Notes under the pieces: generated by a model
Databases searched by the model: none
Told to the model about the DNA's origin: nothing
What the model saw: only the letters and a program-made list of their open reading frames with translations
Translations under genes and position numbers: made by a program
In this document: one piece after another, positions 25,174 to 33,792 of the stretch
Layout: each line of letters begins with the position of its first letter
Position numbering within the stretch: position 1 is the first letter of the stretch
Origin: Methylotenera_A sp031417915
GTDB taxonomy: Bacteria; Pseudomonadota; Gammaproteobacteria; Burkholderiales; Methylophilaceae
Length of the DNA stretch: 58,330 nucleotides
Direction of reading: 5' to 3'
Assembly: GCA_031417915.1 (NCBI GenBank)
Contig: JANOWN010000040.1
Span: forward strand, 1-58,330

Positions 25174-25803
25174 GTGAACGATATTTCGAGACGACAATTT
25201 TTAATTTCTGTTACTGCACTGCCTTTGGTAGCAATCATTCCTTTAAAAGCACTCGCAGCAACAGGGAAAATTCACGAAATTGAAGGCGATGTTTTAATCA
25301 ATCAAATCAAAATAAACAGCGCATCTATCATACGAAATGGAGACGAGATTGTCGTTTCTAAAAATGGTAAATTGGTGTTTAGTATGGGCGAAGACGCATT
25401 TTTAGTGCGTGGTGGCAGCACATTGCAAGTGTACTCGGAAGAAGACAGCGTGCTCATAAGCGCATTAAGATTAGTTGGCGGCGCAATGCTAGGCGTTTTT
25501 GGTAAAAGACAGAAAACAACACGTATTTTTACTGCAACTGCCACTATCGGCATTAGAGGCACAGCGGTATATGCCGCAGTTACGCCAGATAAACTTTACA
25601 CGTGTACCTGCTATGGCCACACCGATTTAATTGTTGGGCTAGAACGTGAAGAAGTGCTTGCTACGCACCATAACGCGCATGTGGTTACTACAAACAATCG
25701 CGGAAATTCTCAAATGAAGGCGTTTGAAGTGATCGACCATAATGACGATGAGCTGAGAATGCTAGAAGCATTAGTAGGCAGAAAGCCTTTGTTTGATAGC
25801 TAA
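25174..25803 (+). CDS. Tat-exported FecR-domain protein
   Basis: 209-aa protein with a twin-arginine leader (ISRRQFLISVTALPLVAIIPLKALA, cut near residue 29) and a FecR-like beta domain (GDEIVVSKNGKLVFSMG...). The region TATIGIRGTAVYAAV near residue 128 is the conserved end of such domains, followed by CTCYGHTDLIV with a CxC pair. It starts with GTG, with GAAAGG upstream. FecR domains usually bind envelope polysaccharide or act as anti-sigma factors; no sigma factor lies nearby, so the role is unknown. It overlaps the convergent mutY by 4 bp. Confidence 0.8.
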   Translation: MNDISRRQFLISVTALPLVAIIPLKALAATGKIHEIEGDVLINQIKINSASIIRNGDEIVVSKNGKLVFSMGEDAFLVRGGSTLQVYSEEDSVLISALRLVGGAMLGVFGKRQKTTRIFTATATIGIRGTAVYAAVTPDKLYTCTCYGHTDLIVGLEREEVLATHHNAHVVTTNNRGNSQMKAFEVIDHNDDELRMLEALVGRKPLFDS

Positions 25804-26804
25804 TGGTCTTTTAACGCGATTAAAATCTTTCTAACAGGCGTTGGAATTGCAGCGCCAATCGCATCATCAAGGCTTAACCATATCGTACGCGGTTCATTCG
25901 CTTGTGGCTTTTTGTTGGTGTGCACCAGCTGCGGCTGAATGTGCAATTTAAAATGCGTAAATGTATGCGTTAGTTTGCCGAGTGGCGACGCATTTTGCAG
26001 TGAAACGTCATCATTATTTACTTCAGGAAAACTCCACAAACCGCCCCAAATACCAATAGGTGGGCGCTTCTCCAGCATCACTTCGCCCCCATTTATAAAT
26101 ACCAACATAGTCGTGCTTTTCTCAGGAATCGTTTTGCGTGGTTTTGGCGTTGGTAATAAATACACTTCATTATTGGCATAGGCCTGACAGCCAATATTGA
26201 CGGGACATGCAGGGCACCTTGGTTTACTGCGTGTGCAAAGTGTTGCGCCTAAATCCATCAAGCCTTGCGTGTAAGCAATTGCATCTTCATGTGGGTTTTC
26301 ACGCTCAGCTATTTGCCACATTTGTTGTTCAATTTTTGGTGCGCTTGGCCAGCCTGCGATATTGAAGTGTCGCGCAAAAACACGCTTCACATTGCCGTCT
26401 AGTATGGGCTGTGGCGCGTTTAAAGCAAAAGTGGAAATAGCCGCAGCGGTTGATTTTCCGATGCCAGGTAAGCTTAAAATATCATCAAAGTTTTGTGGAA
26501 ATTCACCAGCAAAATCATCGATAATTTTTTGCGCGGCATAGTGTAAATTACGCGCGCGTGAGTAATAACCTAGCCCGCTCCAAATTTGCAAAACCTCTTC
26601 TTGCGTAGCATTTGCAAGTGCAGCAATAGTGGGAAAGCGTAGCATGAACTTGGCGTAGTAGCCAATAACGGCGGCCACTTGCGTTTGTTGCAACATGATT
26701 TCCGAAATCCAAATCGCGTACGCATCCGAAGTATTTTGCCAAGGTAAATCATGACGTCCATGCAACTTTTGCCAAGCAATAATGGCATCTGCAAAAGCTG
26801 TCAT
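25800..26804 (-). CDS. mutY: A/G-specific adenine DNA glycosylase
   Basis: Removes adenine mispaired with 8-oxoguanine. The 334-aa product has the HhH-GPD core (LPGIGKSTAAAIS around residue 117, catalytic Asp in LDGNVKRVFAR near 140), the catalytic Glu region ISEIMLQQTQV near 35, and the [4Fe-4S] pattern C-x6-C-x2-C-x5-C in CTRSKPRCPACPVNIGC. A C-terminal NUDIX-like domain senses 8-oxoG. The start lies one base after the asmA stop, so it is co-transcribed with asmA. Confidence 0.96.
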   Translation of the reverse strand: MTAFADAIIAWQKLHGRHDLPWQNTSDAYAIWISEIMLQQTQVAAVIGYYAKFMLRFPTIAALANATQEEVLQIWSGLGYYSRARNLHYAAQKIIDDFAGEFPQNFDDILSLPGIGKSTAAAISTFALNAPQPILDGNVKRVFARHFNIAGWPSAPKIEQQMWQIAERENPHEDAIAYTQGLMDLGATLCTRSKPRCPACPVNIGCQAYANNEVYLLPTPKPRKTIPEKSTTMLVFINGGEVMLEKRPPIGIWGGLWSFPEVNNDDVSLQNASPLGKLTHTFTHFKLHIQPQLVHTNKKPQANEPRTIWLSLDDAIGAAIPTPVRKILIALKDH

Positions 26805-26805
26805 T

Positions 26806-29800
26806 TTAAAACTTAAGCAATTTTTTAAGTTTTTTCGCGGCTTTTTCTTTGGCTTGGTCTTCTAGAGACTTTGGTGGCTCTACAGGTGGCGCAGGTTCTG
26901 CGGGTGCGGCCTCTGCTCCTGCGGTTGCAGGCACAGCAGGCCCGGCTTCAGCAGGTTTTTTCTTGCCTAATAAGCCTTTAAGCGCATCAACTTTTTCGCC
27001 ACCACCTATCAACTCTTTCACCGCCGCACCTTTTTCGCCACCTACTTTATCTAGCAATTTTGATTGCGCGAGTGCAGTGCCAATCGCGGCGAAATCCATG
27101 CCGTATTTTGGGTCAGCAAACGTGCCAGTAATTTTAACGGGAATCGCAATGCCGCTTAAATCATCTAGCTCGGCGCCGCCCTGCCCTTTAAGAGACTTTA
27201 CTATGGTTGGTTTGGCTAGGTAATTAATTTTTTCGTTGCCAATATCAATATCGCCCCGGCTATCGCCTTTTGCCAAACGCAACACAGGCGCTTTCATGGC
27301 AAGGTCTTCGTTGTGCGCTACGCCGTTTTTAATATCAAACGTCGCTGTCAGTTCGCTAAAATCGGTTTTCTTGGTTTTATCTGAATTGGCGTCTTTCTTG
27401 CCAAGAATATTGACCTTACTTTTCAAGTCGCGAATACTGCCAGCGATATCTACGCCTTTAAGTGCGCCATCAGCCAAGTTAAGTGAGGCATTGCCCAGCA
27501 AACCTTTTTTCAGTGCGCCTACGCTGTTACCTGTCGTAGTCACATCGATATTCACCGTGCCAGTGCCGCTCAGCATGTCATTTTTAATGGCATCTACCAT
27601 TAGTGGGCCAACCGAGACGCCTTTCATGTTTTGTTTAAAGGCGATGCTAGGTGTAGCGCGCGCATCCACTTTTAAGGTGCCTGCCATACTGCCACCATAC
27701 AAATTGGCAGCAAATGGAGAAAGCGTAGCAATGCCATCGCCCGCCTTTAAGCCTAAATTCACATTCTCAGTTTTTACATTGGCAAGTTTAAGCCAGCCAA
27801 TTTTGGCCTCGCCGGTGGCATTCAACTTTTTTAGCGCGCTCAAATCAATCGGCGTATCGGCGCTACTCTTAGTTTTGGGGTCGCCCTTGGTGATATATCT
27901 ATCGGCATCCAGCTTGTCGATTTTAATATCAAAATTGTAAGCAGGGTTGTTAAACTGGCTGATACCTAAATTGGCGTTGATTTGGCTATCATCTACTTTA
28001 GCGATTAAAGGGTTTAGGCTTAGTTTTTGGCCATCAGCTTTTAAGCCCGCTTTTAAACCGCTAATTTGGTATTTGTCGTATTTTAGGCTGCCAATGCGCA
28101 AATCGCCCTCGGCCAAAAAGGTTTTAAGCCCGCTTAAACCGCTATCTTGGCTCGCTTTTTCACTTTTAGATACATCGCCAGCACCCGCATACCTATTGGC
28201 GTCCAGGGCATCGATATCGAGATCAAAAACATACTTGGGGCGCGCAAATTGTGTAATCGCAAAGCTACCTTTAATCTGACTATCATCCACTTTGGCGCTA
28301 AGCGGATTAAGACTGAGCTTTTCGCCATTAGCATTTAGCTTAATATTGACGTTGCTCGCTTTGGTTTTGCCATATTTCAAACTGCCAACGCGAATGCTGC
28401 CATCGGCATTTAAAGCTTTGAGGGCACTTAAATCTAGCGGTTTGGCAGGCTCTGCTTTAGCGGCTGGCGCGTCGCTCTTGGCGTAGCGGTCAACATCCAC
28501 TTGGTCAATATCTAAATCAAAAGTGTAGAGCGGTTTGGCGAAGTTGCTAATGCCGACATTGCCTTTAATTTGGCTGTCATCTATTTTTACATTTAGCCCG
28601 CTAAGCGCGAGTTTATTGCCGTCTGCCTTGATTCCTACGTTAAGTCCAGATATGCGATATTTGTCGTAAATCAAACTGCCTACGCTCAATTTGCCGTCTA
28701 GCGTCATATTTTTAAGCGCACTCATGTCGCTAGATTTGTTATTAGTCTTGTTACTGCTTTTTGCAGAGGCTGAAGATTTGCCGAGTAGTTTATTTAAGTC
28801 TAATTTATCGGCATTTAAGTTAAATTTAATGTTTTGCTTTTTAAATCCAGAGATATCAACATCGCCTGTGAGCTTGGTATCTGCCATGGTTAAATTAAAT
28901 TTACTATTAGCGGTTTCGTTTTTAATGTCGGTATGCGCACCTAAAGTAAACGTACCTTTCATGCCGCCATTTGGCAAGCTGGGGTCTTTAATATCTAAGT
29001 TGCTTGCCAATTTGGGGATATCAAAAATTAAGTTTTCGATGTTGCCTGAGAAAGGTGAAGAAAATGTGCCAGTGACTGTGCGCTTGCCTTGTATGGCAGA
29101 TAAATCGCCAGTAATACCTGAGCTTTGCAGCGCTTTGGGCGAGCCTTTAATATCTGCTAACACCATATTGGCTTTGAACACATCACCATTTTTTTCTTGG
29201 GCCAAGCTTAGTGTTAGTTTTTTGCTCGATACTTCATCTTTTTCAATTGTCAGCGCAGGTGCGCTTAAGTCGATGCTTTGTTTTGCGCCATCAAAGTTAC
29301 CAGAAGCCACAAATTTAAGGCCATCGATTAAAAATTCCTTTAGCTCAGGTTTTGCATCAATATCGCCGCTGGCTTTAATATCCATACCTTTGCCGCTTAG
29401 CAAATCGCCGACAATGTGACTATCTAGCCCTTTGACTTTGAAATGTTTGGTTTTTGGGTCAACTAAAAAATTGCCTTTAAGATTAACGTTGGCAGCAGTT
29501 TCTGGCTGATTAGATGTAATAGTAAAGTTGGTATCTAAATCAACTGGTTCGGCCAAGGCAATGTGGCCAGACTTCATATTAAATTTGGTCACATTGTATT
29601 TTGCGCCAGTGGTTTCATCGGTATATTTCACCTCTGAGTTGCTCACATTGACGCCATCAATATCAAATTTAATTTTGCTTTCTTCTTCGTCTTTGCTTAA
29701 TAAATCGTCAAAGTTAAATTTACCATCTTTGTATTTCACCACATTCGCTTTTGCGCCATCCACGTAAATGGTATCCACCACTAACTCTTTTTTAAGTAGC

Positions 29801-30090
29801 GGCATCACAGCCAGCGCCACTTTTACGCTCTCGACTGATGCGAATATTTTGTCTGATTGATGTTCTGAAATAGAAAGTTTGCCAAGATTTGCGCCGATTT
29901 TTGGCCAATAACTTAGCTTGATGTCGCCATCGATGTGTAAGGTGCGCTCTTTTTTATCTTTGACGAGCTTGATGATGTCATCTTTGTAATCGTTTGGATT
30001 AAAAGTGGCGGCAAAATAGCCTGCGACCATAAGCGCCAATGCAATAATGGCAACAATGCCGTAAAGCACGTATTTAATGAGTTTTGGCAT
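26806..30090 (-). CDS. AsmA-family protein with repeated central modules
   Basis: 1094-aa bridge-like envelope protein: one N-terminal transmembrane helix (YVLYGIVAIIALALMVAGYF) and a long beta-rich periplasmic part with AsmA ends. E. coli AsmA is about 617 aa. The extra length is largely a module of about 98 residues repeated three times plus a partial fourth copy, from about residues 455, 553, 652 and 749. Each copy contains LSALK...G..(R/K)(V/I)GSL.Y.K, KVDDSQIKG and FDLDID..DA.RYA. The C-terminus is Pro/Ala-rich then lysine-rich. AsmA proteins are linked to lipid transport and outer-membrane homeostasis. It lies between uppP and mutY on the same strand. Confidence 0.9.
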   Translation of the reverse strand: MPKLIKYVLYGIVAIIALALMVAGYFAATFNPNDYKDDIIKLVKDKKERTLHIDGDIKLSYWPKIGANLGKLSISEHQSDKIFASVESVKVALAVMPLLKKELVVDTIYVDGAKANVVKYKDGKFNFDDLLSKDEEESKIKFDIDGVNVSNSEVKYTDETTGAKYNVTKFNMKSGHIALAEPVDLDTNFTITSNQPETAANVNLKGNFLVDPKTKHFKVKGLDSHIVGDLLSGKGMDIKASGDIDAKPELKEFLIDGLKFVASGNFDGAKQSIDLSAPALTIEKDEVSSKKLTLSLAQEKNGDVFKANMVLADIKGSPKALQSSGITGDLSAIQGKRTVTGTFSSPFSGNIENLIFDIPKLASNLDIKDPSLPNGGMKGTFTLGAHTDIKNETANSKFNLTMADTKLTGDVDISGFKKQNIKFNLNADKLDLNKLLGKSSASAKSSNKTNNKSSDMSALKNMTLDGKLSVGSLIYDKYRISGLNVGIKADGNKLALSGLNVKIDDSQIKGNVGISNFAKPLYTFDLDIDQVDVDRYAKSDAPAAKAEPAKPLDLSALKALNADGSIRVGSLKYGKTKASNVNIKLNANGEKLSLNPLSAKVDDSQIKGSFAITQFARPKYVFDLDIDALDANRYAGAGDVSKSEKASQDSGLSGLKTFLAEGDLRIGSLKYDKYQISGLKAGLKADGQKLSLNPLIAKVDDSQINANLGISQFNNPAYNFDIKIDKLDADRYITKGDPKTKSSADTPIDLSALKKLNATGEAKIGWLKLANVKTENVNLGLKAGDGIATLSPFAANLYGGSMAGTLKVDARATPSIAFKQNMKGVSVGPLMVDAIKNDMLSGTGTVNIDVTTTGNSVGALKKGLLGNASLNLADGALKGVDIAGSIRDLKSKVNILGKKDANSDKTKKTDFSELTATFDIKNGVAHNEDLAMKAPVLRLAKGDSRGDIDIGNEKINYLAKPTIVKSLKGQGGAELDDLSGIAIPVKITGTFADPKYGMDFAAIGTALAQSKLLDKVGGEKGAAVKELIGGGEKVDALKGLLGKKKPAEAGPAVPATAGAEAAPAEPAPPVEPPKSLEDQAKEKAAKKLKKLLKF

Positions 30091-30168
30091 AATTATTCTC
30101 GCTACAAATTGAATATAATTTTAGCACTTAAAAACCATAATATTGGGATTAATCATTTATTATAAAGC

Positions 30169-30966
30169 TCACCAAAAATATAACAGCACACAAGCTCCGA
30201 AAATAATGCGATACCACGCAAAGCCAACAAAATCATGGGTTGCAACAAAACGGATGAGCATTTTAATCACTAATAATGCAGATAAAAATGCCGTAATAAA
30301 GCCCACAACAAACATCGGAAAATCTGTAAAACTTAATAAATGCCAGCTTTTAAGTAAATCATAGCCAGTGGCGGCAAACATGATGGGAATCGCCAAAAAG
30401 AAGGAAAATTCTGTGGCTGTTTGCCGCGTTAAGCCAAACACCATGCCGCCTAAAATGGTGGCACCTGCGCGCGAAACGCCAGGCACAAGTGCCAATGATT
30501 GCGCTAAGCCAATTTTAAATGCTTGGTTAGGAGTTATTGCCTCAATTTGCGTGGTTGAAGAGTGACTGGTGTATTTTTCAATCCATAAAATCGCAAAACC
30601 GCCGACTATTAAGGCAATTGCGACAGTAACTGGTGAAAACAAATAGGTTTTAATAAAATCGTGAAACGCTAGACCCAGCAAGGCTGCCGGCATAAATGCG
30701 ACAACTAAATTACGCACTAAACTTTGTGCAGCATCATCATTAGTCATGTGTGTGAGGGTGTTGACCAAGCGCGCTCTAAATTCGAAACATACCGCTAAAA
30801 TCGCACCAAGTTGAATGACGATTTCGAATACTTTGCCTTTGTCATCATTAAAATTGAGTAAATCGCCCGCAATAATTAAATGCCCCGTGCTGCTAATGGG
30901 CAAAAATTCGGTCGCGCCTTCTACAATGCCTAATATAAAGGCTTTAAACAATAGTATTAAATCCAT
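30169..30966 (-). CDS. uppP: Undecaprenyl-diphosphatase
   Basis: Integral membrane enzyme (BacA family) recycling undecaprenyl pyrophosphate for peptidoglycan and O-antigen synthesis. The 265-aa product has the two catalytic motifs (EGATEFLPISSTGH near residue 16 and LVPGVSRAGATILGG near 160) and about seven hydrophobic helices. It is upstream of asmA on the same strand (78-bp gap). Confidence 0.96.
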   Translation of the reverse strand: MDLILLFKAFILGIVEGATEFLPISSTGHLIIAGDLLNFNDDKGKVFEIVIQLGAILAVCFEFRARLVNTLTHMTNDDAAQSLVRNLVVAFMPAALLGLAFHDFIKTYLFSPVTVAIALIVGGFAILWIEKYTSHSSTTQIEAITPNQAFKIGLAQSLALVPGVSRAGATILGGMVFGLTRQTATEFSFFLAIPIMFAATGYDLLKSWHLLSFTDFPMFVVGFITAFLSALLVIKMLIRFVATHDFVGFAWYRIIFGACVLLYFW

Positions 30967-30995
30967 GTATTTATTTTATCAGTAATATAAAAAGA

Positions 30996-31018
30996 AAAAG
31001 GGGCAGTAAGCCCCTTTT
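30996..31018 (-). terminator. Terminator of yidB-like gene
   Basis: 9-bp stem AAAAGGGGC/GCCCCTTTT with a 5-nt loop; on the minus strand it is followed by a T-rich stretch. It lies between the DUF937 gene and uppP and separates their transcripts. Confidence 0.85.
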
Positions 31019-31035
31019 GTTAAAAAAGTAATAAA

Positions 31036-31425
31036 TTACTTCAACATACCCAATACAGTGGTAAGCAAATTACCAGAGTCAGCCTCAACCGTACCATTTG
31101 GCGTCATTTTATCGACTACAGTTGGCAAATGCTCCGCAATTTGTGCGCTTAAAGTTTCTGGTGAAATACCAAATTTAGCTGCCATCTCAGCAATGGCGCC
31201 GCTACCTAACACGCTAGAAATTTGATCGGCTGAAACAGGTAAATTTTCACCTTTGCCCACCCAAGAAGCCGCAGCATCACCAAGGCCGCCTGCTTTAAAT
31301 TTATCTAAAACACCGCCTAAACCACCATTTTGGTTAAACATGTCCAGAGCAATTTGTGCCATACCGCCTTGTTGGCCGCCAAGTTTGCCTAAAACTGCAC
31401 CTGCAACGCTATCTAGTAATCCCAT
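31036..31425 (-). CDS. YidB-like DUF937 protein
   Basis: 129-aa protein with the DUF937 layout: N-terminal MGLLDSVAGAVLGKL, a glycine-rich linker (GQQGGMAQIALDMFNQNGGLGG), ADQISSVLGSGAIAEMAAKFGIS, and LSAQIAEHLPTVVDKMTPNG. Soluble, with no signal peptide. Function unknown for the family. It lies 45 bp after the pseudouridine synthase gene on the same strand and ends at a strong terminator. Confidence 0.9.
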   Translation of the reverse strand: MGLLDSVAGAVLGKLGGQQGGMAQIALDMFNQNGGLGGVLDKFKAGGLGDAAASWVGKGENLPVSADQISSVLGSGAIAEMAAKFGISPETLSAQIAEHLPTVVDKMTPNGTVEADSGNLLTTVLGMLK

Positions 31426-31469
31426 TATTATTCCTTTATATTATTGATATTAAGTAGCTAAATTTTATC

Positions 31470-32822
31470 TTAAAAACGTTCATTACTGCGCAAATAACGC
31501 CATTGCCCTAGCGGTAATTTACCTAAATTTACACTTCCAATACGTACGCGCTTTAAACCCACCACATGTAAACCCACCATTTCGCACATGCGCCTAATTT
31601 GGCGCTTTTTGCCTTCTCGTAATACAAAGCGCAATTGGTCTTCATTCTGCCAGCTTACTTTGGCAGGTTTCAGTTTTTCGCCATCTAGGCTTAAGCCGTG
31701 ATTTAAACGTTGCATATCCGCATCGCTTAACTCACCTTCTACGCGTACTAAATATTCCTTTTCTACGCTCGAATCTTCGCCTATTAAATGTCGTGCAATG
31801 CGACCATCTTGCGTTAAAACTAGCATGCCTGTAGAGTCAATATCTAAGCGGCCTGCAGGGGCAAGGCCATGCAAAAATCCACGCTGAAATTCTTTGGGTT
31901 CATGTAAATCTGGGTCGTCTAGCCACTCATTATCGGGGTGCACCAACACAATCGCAGGCTGGTAGCCATCTTCTGCTTGTCCGCTCACATAGCCAACGGG
32001 CTTGTGCAGCAAAATCGTCACCTGCTCGGCTTGCTGCTCGTAAGCATAACCGCTAATTATTATCTCCGCATCAGGCTTAATGCGGGTACCTAGCGTATCC
32101 ATAATCACGCCATCTACCTTCACCCAACCGTTAATAATCCAATCGTCTGCCTCGCGACGCGAGCAAAGCCCACGCTCCGCCATCACTTTAGAAAGGCGCG
32201 GCGAATCTACATTAACAGGCGAAGACTTATAAGCCGCCTTGGCCGCCGCGCCATATTGTGGCGTTGCAGTACCGTCATAGCCATCGCGCACTTTGCCACC
32301 GCGACGCGGTGCTTGGCGATATTGTGGCTCATTCTTATCAGGCCTCGGAGTGATGCGCGTATCGATACCTGCAGGTTTATGTTGCCTTAGTTCGGCTGGC
32401 CTTGATTCGACATTCCTCGGTCTAAACTCACTTGGTTTTGATTCGATGGGTTTAGATTCACTCGCAGATTCCGTGCGTAAATTGCTTCTAAGCGGCCTTT
32501 CCGTATCAGGTTTTTCGCTTAAAACATTCTGTGCAAAAGGCTCACCATGCTGCTTGCCATCAAAACGATGGTTACGCTGCCGCGCGCCTTCTGGCTTGTT
32601 TTCAGGCCTCGCATCCGCACGCACGTCACCATCACGACCGTCATTCCCGCGAAAGCGGGAATCCATTTTGTCTTTTGAAGCGGATTGAACATCATCGACT
32701 CTAGCCACAGGCTTAGCCCGCGCCTGAGTTCTATCGCGCTTAGTGGGGTCAGCACGGCGCACAGGCACTTTGCTGGCAGTTGGCGCGTCGTGTGGTTTTT
32801 TGGTGAGTTTGAGTGTGGTCAA
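31470..32822 (-). CDS. Pseudouridine synthase of the RsuA/RluB/E/F family, RluF-like
   Basis: 450-aa RNA-modifying enzyme. Residues from about 205 form an S4 RNA-binding domain (SPRLSKVMAERGLCSRREADDWI), then the catalytic GRLDIDSTGMLVLTQDG (about residue 325) and RQIRRMCEMVGLHVVGLKR near the end. The last block, with RIGSVNLGKLPLGQWRYL, is closer to E. coli RluF (rRNA U2604, tRNA-Tyr U35) than RluB by my reading. The first 200 residues are low-complexity, rich in Arg, Lys, Pro and Ser, and contain the peptide MDSRFRGNDG encoded by an embedded palindromic repeat. Start ATG at 32822 is the first of the tail frame. Confidence 0.88.
   Translation of the reverse strand: MTTLKLTKKPHDAPTASKVPVRRADPTKRDRTQARAKPVARVDDVQSASKDKMDSRFRGNDGRDGDVRADARPENKPEGARQRNHRFDGKQHGEPFAQNVLSEKPDTERPLRSNLRTESASESKPIESKPSEFRPRNVESRPAELRQHKPAGIDTRITPRPDKNEPQYRQAPRRGGKVRDGYDGTATPQYGAAAKAAYKSSPVNVDSPRLSKVMAERGLCSRREADDWIINGWVKVDGVIMDTLGTRIKPDAEIIISGYAYEQQAEQVTILLHKPVGYVSGQAEDGYQPAIVLVHPDNEWLDDPDLHEPKEFQRGFLHGLAPAGRLDIDSTGMLVLTQDGRIARHLIGEDSSVEKEYLVRVEGELSDADMQRLNHGLSLDGEKLKPAKVSWQNEDQLRFVLREGKKRQIRRMCEMVGLHVVGLKRVRIGSVNLGKLPLGQWRYLRSNERF
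32640..32665. repeat. Palindromic repeat embedded in the rluF-like coding sequence
   Basis: ATTCCCGC-GAAA-GCGGGAAT hairpin (32643-32662) flanked by GTC/CC, the common GTCATTCCCGC repeat. It is read in frame as DSRFRGNDG. A related unit, with stem bases changed on both sides, forms the right end of the element at 54385-54507. Confidence 0.85.
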
Positions 32823-32871
32823 AATAGGCTACAAGGTTTTGTTAATAAAGCTATTTTAACAAACAATTGTC

Positions 32872-32893
32872 TAGGCCCCTATGGATATTAATC
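32872..32893. repeat. Remnant of the ATGGATATT repeat family (copy G)
   Basis: AGGCCCCTATGGATATTAAT contains the loop core (ATGGATATT at 32881-32889) but has no evident stem. It lies upstream of the rluF-like start and the toxin-antitoxin promoter. Confidence 0.4.
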
Positions 32894-32936
32894 TTAATAA
32901 TTTTTATAAAATTATTTACCAAGCGCATATTTAAGT

Positions 32937-32965
32937 TTAAACTAGACTAACTTAACTTAGTTTAA
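32937..32965 (+). promoter_or_regulatory. Candidate toxin-antitoxin operator
   Basis: Inverted repeat TTAAACTA (32937-32944) / TAGTTTAA (32958-32965), 13 bp apart, ending 11 bp before the antitoxin start. Phd-type antitoxins usually bind such palindromes to autorepress. Confidence 0.55.
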
Positions 32966-32976
32966 CGGAGATTGTA

Positions 32977-33219
32977 ATGCAAACAGTTAATATTCACGAG
33001 GCAAAAACACAGCTTTCAAAGCTAATAGAGCAAGCGGTCAATGGTGAATCTTTTATTATTGCAAAGGCTGGCAAGCCGCTGGTTAAAGTCACCAAGCTAG
33101 ATACGCCAACGCCACAAGCCAAAAAACGCATTGGTTTTATGACTGGGCAAATTCAAGTGCCGAGTGACTTTGATGAGATGGGCAAAGCTGAAATTGCCAA
33201 TCTCTTTGGCGTGGAATAA
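32977..33219 (+). CDS. Phd/YefM-family antitoxin
   Basis: 80-aa DNA-binding antitoxin. The N-terminal Phd fold is recognisable as VNIHEAKTQLSKLIEQAVNGE, then FIIAKAGKPLVKVTKLD. The C-terminal region (VPSDFDEMGKAEIANLFG) is the usual toxin-neutralising tail. An upstream palindrome is the likely operator, and the PIN toxin starts 5 bp after its stop. It should bind and inactivate that toxin. Confidence 0.93.
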   Translation: MQTVNIHEAKTQLSKLIEQAVNGESFIIAKAGKPLVKVTKLDTPTPQAKKRIGFMTGQIQVPSDFDEMGKAEIANLFGVE

Positions 33220-33224
33220 AGCGC

Positions 33225-33611
33225 ATGAAGTTATTGTTAGATACGCATATTCTGCTTTGGGCTGCAGGCGAGCCAGAGCAACTCTCAAACAAAGCAAAAG
33301 CGCTGATTGAAGACCCAGAAAATCAACTCTACTTTAGTGCCGCCAGCCTGTGGGAAATCTCCATTAAAAACAAACTAGGCCGCGCAGATTTTAAAGTCGA
33401 TTTAGCTGTATTTAGACGCAACTTGCTAGACAATGGCTTTGAAGAAATTGCCATTAATAGCTCGCATACTATTGGTGTAGACGCTTTGCCAAATATTCAT
33501 AAAGATCCGTTTGACCGTATGCTAGTTGCGCAAGCGGTTGTGGAAGGTATTACGCTAATGACGGCGGATAGTGTGGTGGTTGAATATCTAGTAGCGACGA
33601 TTAGCGTTTAA
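33225..33611 (+). CDS. VapC-type PIN-domain toxin
   Basis: 128-aa Mg-dependent ribonuclease toxin. PIN acidic residues are visible in LLLDTHILLW (Asp6), SLWEISIKNKLGR (Glu near 44), and HKDPFDRMLVAQAVVE (Asp near 93), with TADSVV at the last position. It is translated 5 bp after the Phd antitoxin and begins a short accessory patch with an HNH endonuclease downstream. RNA target unknown. Confidence 0.93.
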   Translation: MKLLLDTHILLWAAGEPEQLSNKAKALIEDPENQLYFSAASLWEISIKNKLGRADFKVDLAVFRRNLLDNGFEEIAINSSHTIGVDALPNIHKDPFDRMLVAQAVVEGITLMTADSVVVEYLVATISV

Positions 33612-33792
33612 TTTTTAGCCTATTAGTAAATTCTTGACTAGGAGTTTCTAAATACCTGTAGGGTTTCAGTTTCTGATTGTGAGCTCATCGGCATTTGTGC
33701 CGATGGTTGAGGTTACTGCTAAACTAATGGTTTCGTTTGTAAAAACTGATGAGGCAGAGCTGGCTTTGCAAAAAATAGCCATTCCAGAAAAT

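Noticed and set aside
27236..29419. Long open frames on the plus strand opposite asmA
   Set aside because: They are antisense to a convincing AsmA gene, have repetitive serine/leucine/phenylalanine composition mirroring the repeats of asmA, and lack ribosome sites.
33679..33792. 38-codon N-terminal extension of the HNH gene from a GTG
   Set aside because: No ribosome site and the segment lacks similarity to the family start; the internal ATG fits the expected N-terminus better, though the longer form is not excluded.
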